DNA from: [Muricauda] lutisoli (nom. illeg.)
GTDB taxonomy: Bacteria > Bacteroidota > Bacteroidia > Flavobacteriales > Flavobacteriaceae
Assembly: GCF_017313105.1 (NCBI RefSeq)
Contig: NZ_JAFLND010000003.1
Location: forward strand, 634,424-698,423
DNA length: 64,000 bases
Reading direction: 5' to 3'
Part shown: positions 26,193-35,667 of the stretch, piece after piece
Layout of the letters: the number at the start of each line of letters is the position of its first letter
Position numbering within the stretch: position 1 is the first letter of the stretch
Made by a program: the position numbers and the translations under genes
Notes under the pieces: model-generated
Told to the model about the DNA's origin: nothing
Databases searched by the model: none
What the model saw: only the letters and a program-made list of their open reading frames with translations

Positions 26193-26753
26193 TCACTTTT
26201 TTTTGATGATTTCCGCCAATAGCTTTTTGGCACGGAGCAGTTTTACTTTGATATTGTTAACGGGCTCGTTGAGTTCTTTGGCGATATCGGCATAGCTCAT
26301 TTCCTGAAAATACCGAAGGTTGATGACCTTTTGGTAGTGCGGCTTCAATTTTTTGATGTCCTGCAGCAGGTGTGCAAGGTTTTGCTCTGTGATCAGACGG
26401 TCTTCCACTGTGGGAGTTTCGTCCAATACTCTTTTTACCTCGTCGCCACGGGATTCCATTTCGTTCATTAGACTTCTCTTTCTTTTTCGCAAAAGGTCTA
26501 CATGAAGATTTTTGGATATGGTAATGAGCCAAGTCTTGAACTCGTAATTTTCGTCGTAAGTGTCAATTTTACCGAACGCCCTGGAAAAGGTTCTTATGGT
26601 GATATCCTCCGCGTCGTTCTCATTTTTTGTACGAAGTAATTGAAAACCGTAAACATCGTTCCAAAAAGTGTCAAGAAGCGTGCTAAAGGCAATTTGGTTT
26701 CCTTCTTTTGCCTTTTGTATAATCTCCTTGATGGAATCGTCGGTTTTTTCCAA
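26193..26753 (-). CDS. ECF-type RNA polymerase sigma factor
   Basis: This 186-aa protein has region 2 (FSTLLDTFWNDVYGFQLLRTKNENDAEDITI.. with FKTWLITISKNL) and region 4 (VINLRYFQEMSYADIAKELN..NNIKVKLLRAKKLL). No ATG is available, so the start is TTG at 26753. It follows the small cysteine-rich protein gene by 29 bp, probably in one transcript, and has no anti-sigma gene beside it. Confidence 0.87.
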   Translation of the reverse strand: MEKTDDSIKEIIQKAKEGNQIAFSTLLDTFWNDVYGFQLLRTKNENDAEDITIRTFSRAFGKIDTYDENYEFKTWLITISKNLHVDLLRKRKRSLMNEMESRGDEVKRVLDETPTVEDRLITEQNLAHLLQDIKKLKPHYQKVINLRYFQEMSYADIAKELNEPVNNIKVKLLRAKKLLAEIIKKK

Positions 26754-26782
26754 AAAATGAGTCTTACCTGAAAAATTACGAA

Positions 26783-26992
26783 TTATTGGGTGTTGGTAAC
26801 GGTGTCTTTTTTACAATCTTGTTCTTCGGGAAGTTTACCACAAAAACCACAAGCTTCGCCATCCTTGTTTAAAAAGGGGCTTTGACTTGCGCATGTTCCA
26901 GCAAACTCACCGTTCTTTTTTCCCCAGATTTTGATGGCGATTCCTGCAAAAGCAAGTGCCAACAATCCAATGGTAACTAATGCTAACTTCAT
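26783..26992 (-). CDS. Small membrane-anchored cysteine-rich protein
   Basis: This 69-aa protein has an N-terminal membrane helix (LALVTIGLLALAFAGIAIKIW), then a short outside tail with four Cys (GTCASQ, ACGFCGKL, QDCKK). The CGFC pair could form a disulfide or bind metal. Small proteins of this shape are widespread in Bacteroidota and usually labelled membrane or secreted protein. It has a perfect -7 box 15 bp above its ATG and leads into the sigma factor gene. Function unknown. Confidence 0.75.
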   Translation of the reverse strand: MKLALVTIGLLALAFAGIAIKIWGKKNGEFAGTCASQSPFLNKDGEACGFCGKLPEEQDCKKDTVTNTQ

Positions 26993-27007
26993 ATTTCAAC
27001 TTTTACG

Positions 27008-27015
27008 CAAAGGTA
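27008..27015 (-). promoter_or_regulatory. -7 box (TACCTTTG) for the small cysteine-rich gene
   Basis: A perfect TAnnTTTG lies 15 bp above the ATG at 26992 and probably also serves the sigma factor gene downstream. Confidence 0.5.
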
Positions 27016-27066
27016 CAAAATACCTTGCTAAAGGGTAGCCCGTTTAAGGTTTCTTTAAATTGAACC

Positions 27067-27825
27067 TTAATATTTGATGTTGGCAACGATGTTGTCCACC
27101 GAAGGGGTGTTGTTTCCACCTTCTGGTTCTATGGTAATGTAACCTACGGCATTATCGGCGTAGGGAAGGGCAAGGAGCTTATCTTTTTCATCAAAATTTT
27201 TGATGACCCCTAAGTTGACCAATTCACCGTTGACTTCGGCCCACATCTGGAAACATTTGTTCTCTGGAAGTTCCGGAACATTGCTCACGTTGATGTACGA
27301 TAGTTTTTTTACGGGGTTGATGTATGCAATGGCCTTGAGTTCTTTGGCCTCACGTTCACCCTTAACTTGATACTTTTTGGTGGCGGGATTGTTGAGAACG
27401 ATAAATTGGTTTCTCATGTCGGCCAACTGGTCCTTCATGTTGTTTTCCAAATACTTGATTTGGTTTGTGACCATGGTATTTTCTTCTTGTAAATTCTTGT
27501 TCTGGTTCCAGAAGAAAAGGGAGGAACCGGCGAAGATCATAATGGCGATACTTGCTGCGACAGCATAGCGCATGAATCTTTTGCTCACCACACTTTCTTT
27601 CTTGGCACTGGCAAGAATTACTTCTTTTAGACCTTCAGGGGTCTTTTTGGCATACAAGTTGGCAAAGGTCTCCAAGTTTTTTTGAAGCGTATCGTATGTT
27701 TCCCTTACCTCAGGATACATGGCAATATACCTCTCGGCCTTTTGAGACTCTTCTTTTGTAGTATCTCCCAAAAGATACTTTTCCAAGATGTCGGATTCTA
27801 AAAATATTTTAACTTTCTCTTTCAT
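27067..27825 (-). CDS. RskA-type anti-sigma factor
   Basis: This 252-aa protein has an N-terminal cytoplasmic helical domain (ILEKYLLGDTTKEESQKAERYI) without a zinc-binding HxxxCxxC. A membrane helix lies near residue 95 (YAVAASIAIMIFAGSSLFFW), then a coiled stalk and the RskA C-terminal beta domain (AIAYINPVKKLSYINVSNVP..CFQMWAEVNG..AVGYITIEPEGG). It overlaps its sigma factor by four bases (ATGA), the classic paired arrangement, and should hold that factor at the membrane until a signal releases it. Confidence 0.9.
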   Translation of the reverse strand: MKEKVKIFLESDILEKYLLGDTTKEESQKAERYIAMYPEVRETYDTLQKNLETFANLYAKKTPEGLKEVILASAKKESVVSKRFMRYAVAASIAIMIFAGSSLFFWNQNKNLQEENTMVTNQIKYLENNMKDQLADMRNQFIVLNNPATKKYQVKGEREAKELKAIAYINPVKKLSYINVSNVPELPENKCFQMWAEVNGELVNLGVIKNFDEKDKLLALPYADNAVGYITIEPEGGNNTPSVDNIVANIKY

Positions 27826-28388
27826 GATAATAGGTTTAATAACAGAAGCAAAGACATAGTTGTACCGTAAATCTTTCCAAGCTCCCTAAGTCCGATTTTT
27901 AATCTGGACTTTATGGTTCCCAAGGGAATATCCAATTCATCACTTGCCTCCTGCTGCGTCATTCCCTCAAAAAACAGGGCTTCAAGAACAATCCTATACT
28001 TATCTTCGATTTTGTCCAAGTTATCTTGGATGTCCAGATGTTCGGGATTTATACTCTTTACTCCAACATTATATACGTCCGAAACGTCGATTTGGATCTC
28101 TTTGTCCGATTTATTGGTGACACTTCTTAACTTATCTATGGCTGTATTTCGGGTAATTCGGAACAACCAAGTAAAAAGTTTGGCCTTTGAAGGGTCGTAA
28201 GTATCTGCTTTTTTCCAGATTTTGATAAAACTTTCCTGAAGTACATCTTGGGCCAAATCTTCGTCTTTAACCACTTTATAGGCAACCCCAAAGAGCGTGT
28301 CTCCATAGTTTTCGTAGAGAAGGGAAATGGCCTTATCGTCCTTTTCGGCTAGGAGTGAAACAATATGTCTCTCGATCAATGTGCTCAT
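27822..28388 (-). CDS. ECF-type RNA polymerase sigma factor (SigK-like)
   Basis: This 188-aa protein has region 2 (ISLLYENYGDTLFGVAYKVV..EDLAQDVLQESFIKIW..LFTWLFRITRNTAIDKLRS) and region 4 (IVLEALFFEGMTQQEASDEL..GTIKSRLKIGLRELGKIYG). It is cognate to the overlapping RskA-type anti-sigma gene downstream. A -7 box lies 68 bp upstream. The 201-bp gap to murB also contains a small AGGG/CCCT hairpin at 28508-28523. Confidence 0.92.
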   Translation of the reverse strand: MSTLIERHIVSLLAEKDDKAISLLYENYGDTLFGVAYKVVKDEDLAQDVLQESFIKIWKKADTYDPSKAKLFTWLFRITRNTAIDKLRSVTNKSDKEIQIDVSDVYNVGVKSINPEHLDIQDNLDKIEDKYRIVLEALFFEGMTQQEASDELDIPLGTIKSRLKIGLRELGKIYGTTMSLLLLLNLLS

Positions 28389-28456
28389 TTATGGTGCTTT
28401 TGGTAAAATTTTTTGTGGGGCCAAAATCTAAAATAGGATTTATCTCGTATATAAAA

Positions 28457-28464
28457 CAAAGCTA
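28457..28464 (-). promoter_or_regulatory. -7 box (TAGCTTTG) for the sigma/anti-sigma pair
   Basis: A perfect TAnnTTTG on the minus strand, 68 bp before the ATG at 28388. Confidence 0.45.
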
Positions 28465-28560
28465 AGACAGAAAAAGCATTTTGTTTAGCGGATTTAGCAA
28501 CAAATAAAGGGTTTTACAGCCCTGATGACATATATAAATTTGGTTAGTTTGGTTTGGTAT

Positions 28561-28591
28561 AACCCTCGTTATTGATTTCAATGCGAGGGTT
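28561..28591 (-). terminator. Hairpin at the murB stop, probable weak terminator
   Basis: The arms AACCCTCG and CGAGGGTT enclose a second inverted pair (ATTGA/TCAAT), overlapping the murB stop codon. There is no long T-run on the minus side, so termination may be weak. Confidence 0.4.
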
Positions 28592-29606
28592 ATTTTATTA
28601 TGTTTACCTCTGGCTGGATTTTTATCTTGAATATTTTTTGCACTTCCTCCTGGATCTTTTTGGCCAAGAAAAGAATTTCTTTGCCCGTCGCATTGCCGTA
28701 ATTAACTAAAACCAATGCTTGCTTTTCGTGTACTCCGGCATCACCGAACCTTTTGCCTTTAAAACCGCATTGTTCTATGAGCCACCCTGCAGGTATTTTA
28801 TATTGATTATCATCTACCTCATAAAAAGGGGCGTTGGGATTTTTTTTAATGAATTTATCAAAGGTTTTTTTGGAAATGATGGGGTTTTTAAAAAAACTAC
28901 CACTGTTCCCAATTTCCTTCGGGTCCGGCAATTTGCTTCTTCGAATATCGATTACTGCATTGGAAATGTCCTTTATGGTCGGATGAATGATTCCTTTGTT
29001 CTTCAGTTCATTTTCGATGGAACCATAACCCGTGTGCAGCACATGGTCTTTTTTGGTCAATTTTAGAACAACTGAAGTGATGATATATTTACCTTTCAGC
29101 TTGTTCTTAAAAATAGAATCCCTGTAACCAAACTGGCAGGCTTCGTTGTCAAAACCTTCCAGTTCTCCGGTTTTTACATCCATGGCAGCACAGCTTACAA
29201 AGACATCTTTTAGTTCCACACCGTAGGCACCGATGTTTTGAATGGGTGCCGTGCCCACATTACCGGGAATCAACGAAAGATTTTCCAATCCACCGTATCC
29301 TTGCTCCAAACTCCACATCACCAGTTCGTGCCAATTTTCGCCGGCCATAACTTTTACTTCAACGGTATCCTCATCTTCCTCAACAACGGTAATGCCTTTA
29401 AGTTGGATGTGCATCACCAGTGCGTCAATGTCCTTGGTCAGCAACATATTGCTGCCACCACTGATGATGAATTTTTTGGGGTATGCCTTGAGTTCCAGTG
29501 CTTTTTGAAGTTGTACCAGTCCGGTTATTTCTACAAAAAACCGTGCTTTAACATCAATACCAAAGGTATTGTAGCTTTTTAAGGATATGTTTTCCTGAAT
29601 GTTCAC
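28590..29606 (-). CDS. murB: UDP-N-acetylenolpyruvoylglucosamine reductase
   Basis: This 338-aa FAD enzyme makes UDP-MurNAc for peptidoglycan. It has the FAD motif FIISGGSNMLLTKDIDALVM and the active-site segments LSLIPGNVGTAPIQNIGAYG, FGYRDSIFKN and GNSGSFFKNP, with the C-terminal PAGWLIEQCGFKGKRFGDAG. The YRDS insert marks a type I, E. coli-like enzyme. The start is GTG at 29606, overlapping the aminotransferase stop as GTGA, so the pair is translationally coupled. Confidence 0.94.
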   Translation of the reverse strand: MNIQENISLKSYNTFGIDVKARFFVEITGLVQLQKALELKAYPKKFIISGGSNMLLTKDIDALVMHIQLKGITVVEEDEDTVEVKVMAGENWHELVMWSLEQGYGGLENLSLIPGNVGTAPIQNIGAYGVELKDVFVSCAAMDVKTGELEGFDNEACQFGYRDSIFKNKLKGKYIITSVVLKLTKKDHVLHTGYGSIENELKNKGIIHPTIKDISNAVIDIRRSKLPDPKEIGNSGSFFKNPIISKKTFDKFIKKNPNAPFYEVDDNQYKIPAGWLIEQCGFKGKRFGDAGVHEKQALVLVNYGNATGKEILFLAKKIQEEVQKIFKIKIQPEVNIIK

Positions 29607-30796
29607 TGGGCGTTGTACTCGGTTAAGGCCTTGCCCAAAATTTGGACAGCCTTTACAAGTTGCTCTTTTTCGAGCACATAGGCAATTCTTATCTGATTTT
29701 TTCCAAGACCCGGTGTTGCGTAAAAGCCAGCTGCTGGAGCAACCATCACGGTTTTTCCATCGACCTCAAAACTTTCCAACAACCATTGTGCAAAGTGGTC
29801 GGCATCTTCGATAGGTAGTTCGGCAACACAGTAAAACGCACCCTGCGGTGTGGCCACCTTAACACCTTCCAGTTTATTGAGTTCGGTAATTAAGAGGTTC
29901 CGTCTGGAAACATATTCCTCGATTATGGCATCAAAATATTCCTGGGGAGTTTCCAAGGCCGCCTCGCTCGCAATTTGAGCAAAAGTTGGCGGCGATAGTC
30001 GCGCTTGTGCAAACTTCATTGCAGTACCGATTACCTCGGTGTTTTTAGAGATTAAACAGCCGATTCTTGCACCGCACATACTATAACGCTTGGAAACAGA
30101 GTCGACCACAATGGCATGCTCTTCCAATCCTTCCACTTGTAAAATGGAATAATGTTCCCTGCCGTCATAGGTGAATTCTCGGTAAACTTCATCAGCAACA
30201 AGGAAAAGATTATGTTTTTTCACCAACTCGGCCAATTGATGTATTTCTTCTTTACTGTATAGGTATCCAGTTGGGTTTCCAGGATTGCAAATTAAGATGG
30301 CTTTTGTTTTAGGTGTGATAAGTTCTTCAAACTTGGAAATAGGAGGAAGGGCAAAATTATTTTCTATAGACGATGCAATAGGTTTTACTTTAACCCCTGC
30401 AGCGGTGGCAAATCCATTATAATTGGCATAAAATGGCTCCGGAATGATAATTTCATCATCGTTGTCCATAATGGTTCCCATGGTAAATGACAGTGCTTCG
30501 GAACCCCCCGTAGTTACAATAATATCTTCGGCGTCAACAAAAATGTCCTGTTTGGCGTAATAGGCCGCTATTTTTTGGCGATACTGTTCAGAACCTTGGG
30601 TCATGCTATATTCAAGCACTTCAATATTGTGATTCCTTACAGCATCTAGCGCTACCTTCGGAGTTTTAATGTCAGGCTGTCCAATATTAAGGTGGATTAC
30701 ATGGGTTCCCCTTTTTTTGGCAGCTTCCGCATATGGTACCAATTTGCGAATGGGCGAAGCGGGCATTTGTGTCCCTTTATGTGAGATACTTGGCAT
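29603..30796 (-). CDS. PLP-dependent aminotransferase (AspC/AlaT-like class I)
   Basis: This 397-aa enzyme has HLNIGQPDIKTP, the cofactor ring-stacking Tyr region (EPFYANYNGFA), CNPGNPTGYLYSKEE, the PLP-binding Asp (LVADEVYREFTYDG) and the Schiff-base Lys in DSVSKRYSMCGARIG. QIRIAYVLEKEQL supplies the substrate-carboxylate Arg. Aspartate or broad amino-acid specificity is likely but not provable. Its stop overlaps the murB start. Confidence 0.9.
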   Translation of the reverse strand: MPSISHKGTQMPASPIRKLVPYAEAAKKRGTHVIHLNIGQPDIKTPKVALDAVRNHNIEVLEYSMTQGSEQYRQKIAAYYAKQDIFVDAEDIIVTTGGSEALSFTMGTIMDNDDEIIIPEPFYANYNGFATAAGVKVKPIASSIENNFALPPISKFEELITPKTKAILICNPGNPTGYLYSKEEIHQLAELVKKHNLFLVADEVYREFTYDGREHYSILQVEGLEEHAIVVDSVSKRYSMCGARIGCLISKNTEVIGTAMKFAQARLSPPTFAQIASEAALETPQEYFDAIIEEYVSRRNLLITELNKLEGVKVATPQGAFYCVAELPIEDADHFAQWLLESFEVDGKTVMVAPAAGFYATPGLGKNQIRIAYVLEKEQLVKAVQILGKALTEYNAQ

Positions 30797-30943
30797 GAGC
30801 TAAAGTTTTGGCAAAAATGAGAAAACCAACTATCGAAAACAACAACTTTAAAGAATAATTACTTGCTTATCGAAATGTTAAATTAATATCAGGTTTGCAT
30901 CTTAATTTGTATATTTAATAGGTATGATGTATTGAAATTAAGT

Positions 30944-32290
30944 ATGTTGAGGAAAAATATCATCTTTTTTGCACTTCTTTTATTGATGCCATTGTTTGTT
31001 ATGGCACAAGGGTATCAATTGCCCGAAGGTGAAAAATTCCAAAAGATAAAATTTGAACTGATCAATAACCTGATCATTATTCCTGTCGAGATCAATGGCA
31101 CGGAACTCACCTTTATTTTGGATTCCGGCGTGAGTAAACCTATTCTTTTCAATCTATCCGAATCGGACTCAATTCCAATCAATAATGTATCCGAGGTTAC
31201 CATTCGAGGCCTTGGTGGGGGAGAGCCAATGAAAGCATTAAGCTCTAAGGGTAATGCCTTTAAACTGGGAAAAGCCAAAAACTTTTCGCAAGATCTTTAT
31301 GTGGTTCTGGATAGGGAAATCAATTTTTCAACATCCTTGGGAATTCCTGTACATGGAATTATGGGATATGATCTGTTCAGAGATTTTGTTGTTGAGGTGA
31401 ATTATTCTTCTAGAAAATTGAAATTGCACAACCCAAAACATTATAAGTACAGGGATAGCAGAAAAACACAGACCATTCCTCTTACCATAGAAAAAAGAAA
31501 AGCTTATGTGGAAGGAATGGTTTTAATGAAGGACACGGCAAATGTGCCCGTGAAATTGTTGGTGGATACAGGAAGTAGTGATGCCTTGTGGCTTTTTCCG
31601 GAGCCGGATAAAGGATTGGCAATACCAGAAAAGAACTATGAAGACCATTTAGGCAGGGGGTTGAGTGGAGATATCTTTGGAAAACGCAGTAAAATCAATG
31701 GAGTTCGAATAGGTGGTTTTGAGTTGGACGAGGCTAAAGTAGCTTTCCCTTATCGAGAGTCTTTTCAGGGTATGGATAGTTTGGGAGACCGCAATGGAAG
31801 CCTTGGGGGAGAAGTACTCAAGCGTTTTAATATGGTATTCGATTATGCCCGGGGATTGGTTACGTTAAAAAAGAATGGAAACTTCAAAGACCCTTTTCAA
31901 TACAATTTGGCAGGTATAGACCTACAGCATAATGGCTTGCGCTATATAGCTGAAAGTATTGCGGATGTCAACGGTATCGTAAAAGAAGAAGATGGCAGCG
32001 ATACTTTTGGTAACGTTCAGATTTTATTGGAAAATAAAACCCGGTTAAGTCTGGTCCCGGAAATCGTGGTTTCCGGTATTCGTGCGGGCAGTCCCGCTGA
32101 AGAAGCTGGCCTACAGAAAGGTGATGTTATTTTGGCCGTTAATGGCAGAAAAGTACATAAATATAAGCTTCAGGAAATTCTGAAAATGCTCAACGAGAAA
32201 GAAGGCAAACGAATTAGGGTGCTTATAGAAAGGTATAATACTGATTTGTTGTTCACCTTTGTGCTCAAAAAGATGTTCGACGACGATTAA
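30944..32290 (+). CDS. Exported aspartyl protease with C-terminal PDZ domain
   Basis: This 448-aa protein has a signal peptide ending ..FVMAQG. Two retropepsin-like lobes each have a catalytic-type Asp: LTFILDSGVSKPILFN near residue 60 and KLLVDTGSSDALWLFP near residue 205. A PDZ domain covers residues ~365-440 (SGIRAGSPAEEAGLQKGDVILAVNG). It probably acts in the periplasm. The ATG at 30944 is preferred to the in-frame TTG at 30932. A strong terminator follows. Confidence 0.87.
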   Translation: MLRKNIIFFALLLLMPLFVMAQGYQLPEGEKFQKIKFELINNLIIIPVEINGTELTFILDSGVSKPILFNLSESDSIPINNVSEVTIRGLGGGEPMKALSSKGNAFKLGKAKNFSQDLYVVLDREINFSTSLGIPVHGIMGYDLFRDFVVEVNYSSRKLKLHNPKHYKYRDSRKTQTIPLTIEKRKAYVEGMVLMKDTANVPVKLLVDTGSSDALWLFPEPDKGLAIPEKNYEDHLGRGLSGDIFGKRSKINGVRIGGFELDEAKVAFPYRESFQGMDSLGDRNGSLGGEVLKRFNMVFDYARGLVTLKKNGNFKDPFQYNLAGIDLQHNGLRYIAESIADVNGIVKEEDGSDTFGNVQILLENKTRLSLVPEIVVSGIRAGSPAEEAGLQKGDVILAVNGRKVHKYKLQEILKMLNEKEGKRIRVLIERYNTDLLFTFVLKKMFDDD

Positions 32291-32296
32291 CATATA

Positions 32297-32330
32297 AAAA
32301 GCCCCGCAAGTAAATGGTTGCGGGGCTTTT
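32297..32330. terminator. Bidirectional terminator between protease and DUF1573 genes
   Basis: The 13-bp perfect stem AAAAGCCCCGCAA / TTGCGGGGCTTTT has an eight-base loop, with A and T runs serving both convergent genes. Confidence 0.9.
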
Positions 32331-32352
32331 AAATATATATATATTTTTTCGC

Positions 32353-32739
32353 TTACTTCGCTCCAGGATTTTTTACGGTTCCTTTTATTTTAAGAACTTT
32401 CGTAGGAGTATCTGCATTCGATGTAACAGTAATTGCCTTTCTTATTGGGCCAACTCTGTTGGTATCATATTTCACTTCGATTTGACCGGTTTTACCAGGC
32501 ATGATAGGTTCTTCTGGCTTTTTGGGAATTGTACATCCACAGCTGGACCTAACATTACTGATCACTAAAGGAACATTTCCTGTGTTGGTAAACTCAAAAA
32601 CACGAACACCATCACTACCTCTTTCGATTTCTCCGTAATCAATGGTCTCGCTCTTAAATTCGATTTTAGCAGTCTCTTGAGCATATACCCCTAAGGATAA
32701 AAGCCCTACAAACAGCATGAGTACAGTTTTTTTCATCAT
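32353..32739 (-). CDS. DUF1573 family exported protein
   Basis: This 128-aa protein has a signal peptide ending ..LGVYAQ and a single immunoglobulin-like DUF1573 domain: IDYGEIERGSDGVRVFEFTN, then SNVRSSCGCTIPKKPEEPI with the hallmark CGC, and ITVTSNADTPTKVLKIKG. The ATG at 32739 (or the adjacent one at 32736) replaces a longer frame, because a full promoter sits in that extension. These proteins are exported in Bacteroidota; their function is unknown. Confidence 0.9.
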   Translation of the reverse strand: MMKKTVLMLFVGLLSLGVYAQETAKIEFKSETIDYGEIERGSDGVRVFEFTNTGNVPLVISNVRSSCGCTIPKKPEEPIMPGKTGQIEVKYDTNRVGPIRKAITVTSNADTPTKVLKIKGTVKNPGAK

Positions 32740-32760
32740 TTTTGGTTTTTGGGTGAACTT

Positions 32761-32792
32761 CAAATGTAGATGTTTTGATACCTGCATCCAAA
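32761..32792 (-). promoter_or_regulatory. Promoter of the DUF1573 gene
   Basis: On the minus strand TTTTG at 32792 is followed after 20 bases by TACATTTG (32768-32761), matching both parts of the Flavobacterium consensus TTG-N17-23-TAnnTTTG. The ATG is 21 bp downstream. Confidence 0.7.
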
Positions 32793-32797
32793 ATTCT

Positions 32798-32827
32798 TTT
32801 GTTATAGAATAACGTTACTTATTTTTG
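32798..32827 (+). promoter_or_regulatory. Promoter of valS
   Basis: TTTG (32798-32801), 18 bases, then TATTTTTG (32820-32827): the best two-part match in the window. It is back to back with the DUF1573 promoter and leaves a leader of about 100 bases before the valS ATG. Confidence 0.7.
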
Positions 32828-32935
32828 TTTCGTATTTCTGGATTGGCTCTAATCCGAAGAATAGCGTAAAATTAACATTTAGCTTCCCTTCAAAAAACCA
32901 ATCACAGTCCAATAAAACAAAAACTGTACCGAAAA

Positions 32936-35560
32936 ATGGAAATTCCATCAAAATATGACCCAAAAAGGGTCGAAGAACATTGGTATGCCTACTGGTCCGA
33001 GCATAATTACTTTAGTTCCAAACCAGATGAAAGGGAGCCATACACCATAGTAATACCCCCTCCAAACGTCACGGGGGTACTCCATATGGGTCATATGCTA
33101 AATAATACCATTCAAGATGTGCTTATCCGAAGAGCCAGACTCTTGGGGAAAAACGCCTGTTGGGTACCTGGAATGGACCACGCTTCCATAGCCACGGAGG
33201 CTAAAGTTGTGGCCAAGCTTAAAGCAGATGGAATCGACAAGTCAAAATTGTCGCGTGATGAATTTCTAAAACACGCCTGGGATTGGACCAACGAATATGG
33301 GGGTGTCATTTTACAACAATTGAAGAAACTGGGTTGTTCTTGTGACTGGGACCGCACCAAATTCACTATGGACGACGATATGTCAGCCTCGGTAATTAAG
33401 GTTTTTGTTGATTTATATAACAAAGGTTTGATATATAGAGGGTACCGAATGGTGAACTGGGACCCTGAGGCTAAGACCACTCTTTCTGATGAGGAGGTGA
33501 TATATGAAGAACGCCAAGGTAAGTTGTATTACTTGTCTTATGCGATTGAAGGTTCTGATGAAAAAGTGACCATTGCCACCACCCGTCCAGAGACTATTTT
33601 GGGAGATACGGCCATTTGTATCAATCCAAATGACGAAAGATATCATCACTTACGCGGCAAAAAGGCCATTGTACCCATTTGCGATAGGGTAATTCCTATT
33701 ATTGAGGATGAATATGTGGATGTTGAGTTTGGTACAGGATGCCTAAAAGTCACACCTGCTCACGACGAGAACGATAAAAACCTTGGAGATAAGCACAACC
33801 TGGAGGTGGTCGATATTTTTAACGAAGATGCCACCTTAAACTCTTTTGGGCTTCACTACGAGGGAAAGGACCGTTTTGTGGTGCGCAAAGAAATCTCGAA
33901 AGAGCTTGAAGAGAAAGGGTATCTGGTAAAGACAGAGCGGCATACCAACAAAGTGGGCACCTCTGAAAGGACAAAAGCGGTAATCGAACCGCGATTGTCC
34001 GATCAATGGTTCCTTAAAATGGAAAATCTGGCAAAACCCGCCATTGAAGGAGTTTTGGAAACCAAGGATATAAAGTTGTACCCTTCTAAATTCGAGAATA
34101 CCTACCGCCATTGGATGGAAAACATCCGTGATTGGAACATTTCGCGCCAATTGTGGTGGGGACAACAAATTCCTGCTTACTATTATGGTGATGGTAAAGA
34201 GGATTTTGTTGTTGCCGAAACTCCAGAAGAAGCATTGGAACTGGCAAAGGCCAAGAATCCAAATATCCAACTATCCGATTTACGCCAAGATTCCGATGTA
34301 TTGGATACCTGGTTCTCATCTTGGTTATGGCCCATTAGTGTTTTCGGTGGAATCTTGGAGCCAGATAATAAGGAGGTGAATTATTATTATCCGACCAGCG
34401 ATCTGGTCACGGGACCCGATATTCTGTTCTTCTGGGTAGCCAGAATGATCATGGCCGGTTACGAATACAGAGGAAAAAGACCTTTTGAAAACGTATATCT
34501 CACCGGATTGGTGCGAGATAAACAGCGTCGGAAAATGTCCAAGTCCTTGGGGAACTCCCCCGATGCCTTGCAGTTGATATCGGATTTTGGGGCAGATGGG
34601 GTTCGTGTAGGACTTTTGTTGAGTTCCGCGGCCGGGAACGATTTGTTGTTTGATGAGGCCCTTTGCCAGCAAGGAGCCAACTTTGCAAATAAAATATGGA
34701 ATGCCTTCCGATTGGTTAAAGGATGGGAAGTAGCTGATATTCCGCAGCCTGAAGCGGCTCAAAAGGGAATTGAGTGGTACAAGGCCAAGTTTAATCAAAC
34801 TTTGGTCGATATTGAAGATCATTTCTCCAAATACCGTATTTCCGATGCCCTGATGACTACCTATAAATTGGTATGGGATGATTTCTGTTCTTGGTTGTTG
34901 GAGATTGTGAAACCTGAGTATCAAAAGCCTATCGACAAAAAAACGTACAATGAGGTTTTGGAACTTTTTGAAGAAAACTTGAAGTTGTTGCATCCATTTA
35001 TGCCGTTCTTAACGGAGGAAGTTTGGCAGCATATAGCCGAGCGTACCCCAGAGGATGCTTTGATCGTTGCCCAGTGGCCCGATACAAAGGAAGTGGACTC
35101 GACCTTGATTGCAGATTTTGAATTTGCTTCTGAGGTAATTTCAGGGATTCGTACTATCAGAAAGGAAAAGAACATCCCTCAAAAGGATGCGTTGGAACTC
35201 TTCATGTTAAATGCCGAGGGCATAGGTTCGCAGATGGATACCATTATCCTCAAATTAGGAAACCTATCAAAAATGGAAGCGGTTGATGCTAGTTTGGAGG
35301 GAGCCCTTACATTTCGGGTAAAGAGTAACGAATACTTTATTCCGATAAGCGGTGCCATTGACGTTGAAGCGGAAATCGCCAAGATTACGGAAGAGCTCAA
35401 TTATACCAAAGGATTTTTAAAATCGGTGGAAAAGAAGTTGAGCAACGAGCGTTTTGTGAACAATGCACCGGAAAAGGTAGTGGCCATGGAACGGAAAAAG
35501 GCTGCCGATGCCGAAGCCAAGATTGAAACATTGGAGAAGAGTTTGGCAAGTTTGCAATAA
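32936..35560 (+). CDS. valS: Valyl-tRNA synthetase
   Basis: This 874-aa class I synthetase has the HIGH-like motif [18 protein letters not shown] near residue 45 and the KMSKS motif [13 protein letters not shown] near residue 530. The CP1 editing domain ([16 protein letters not shown]) removes mischarged threonine. The anticodon-binding helical domain ([21 protein letters not shown]) precedes a C-terminal coiled coil ([20 protein letters not shown]). The length is normal. The roughly 100-base leader could hold regulatory structure, but I see no T-box. Confidence 0.96.
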   Translation: MEIPSKYDPKRVEEHWYAYWSEHNYFSSKPDEREPYTIVIPPPNVTGVLHMGHMLNNTIQDVLIRRARLLGKNACWVPGMDHASIATEAKVVAKLKADGIDKSKLSRDEFLKHAWDWTNEYGGVILQQLKKLGCSCDWDRTKFTMDDDMSASVIKVFVDLYNKGLIYRGYRMVNWDPEAKTTLSDEEVIYEERQGKLYYLSYAIEGSDEKVTIATTRPETILGDTAICINPNDERYHHLRGKKAIVPICDRVIPIIEDEYVDVEFGTGCLKVTPAHDENDKNLGDKHNLEVVDIFNEDATLNSFGLHYEGKDRFVVRKEISKELEEKGYLVKTERHTNKVGTSERTKAVIEPRLSDQWFLKMENLAKPAIEGVLETKDIKLYPSKFENTYRHWMENIRDWNISRQLWWGQQIPAYYYGDGKEDFVVAETPEEALELAKAKNPNIQLSDLRQDSDVLDTWFSSWLWPISVFGGILEPDNKEVNYYYPTSDLVTGPDILFFWVARMIMAGYEYRGKRPFENVYLTGLVRDKQRRKMSKSLGNSPDALQLISDFGADGVRVGLLLSSAAGNDLLFDEALCQQGANFANKIWNAFRLVKGWEVADIPQPEAAQKGIEWYKAKFNQTLVDIEDHFSKYRISDALMTTYKLVWDDFCSWLLEIVKPEYQKPIDKKTYNEVLELFEENLKLLHPFMPFLTEEVWQHIAERTPEDALIVAQWPDTKEVDSTLIADFEFASEVISGIRTIRKEKNIPQKDALELFMLNAEGIGSQMDTIILKLGNLSKMEAVDASLEGALTFRVKSNEYFIPISGAIDVEAEIAKITEELNYTKGFLKSVEKKLSNERFVNNAPEKVVAMERKKAADAEAKIETLEKSLASLQ

Positions 35561-35588
35561 CCGAAAAGCACATAGTATATTGATTTTG

Positions 35589-35620
35589 AAAAGGGAAGTG
35601 TGAGCTTCCCTTTTCTTTTT
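35589..35620 (+). terminator. Rho-independent terminator after valS
   Basis: The 10-bp perfect stem AAAAGGGAAG / CTTCCCTTTT has a six-base loop and is followed by a T-rich tract. Confidence 0.85.
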
Positions 35621-35667
35621 ATTTTTCATACTTTGGGAGGCATAATAACCAATTGATTTCAGGATCC

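Noticed and set aside
34325..34993. A 222-codon antisense frame inside valS
   Set aside because: It lies fully within the catalytic core of valS and has no domain features.
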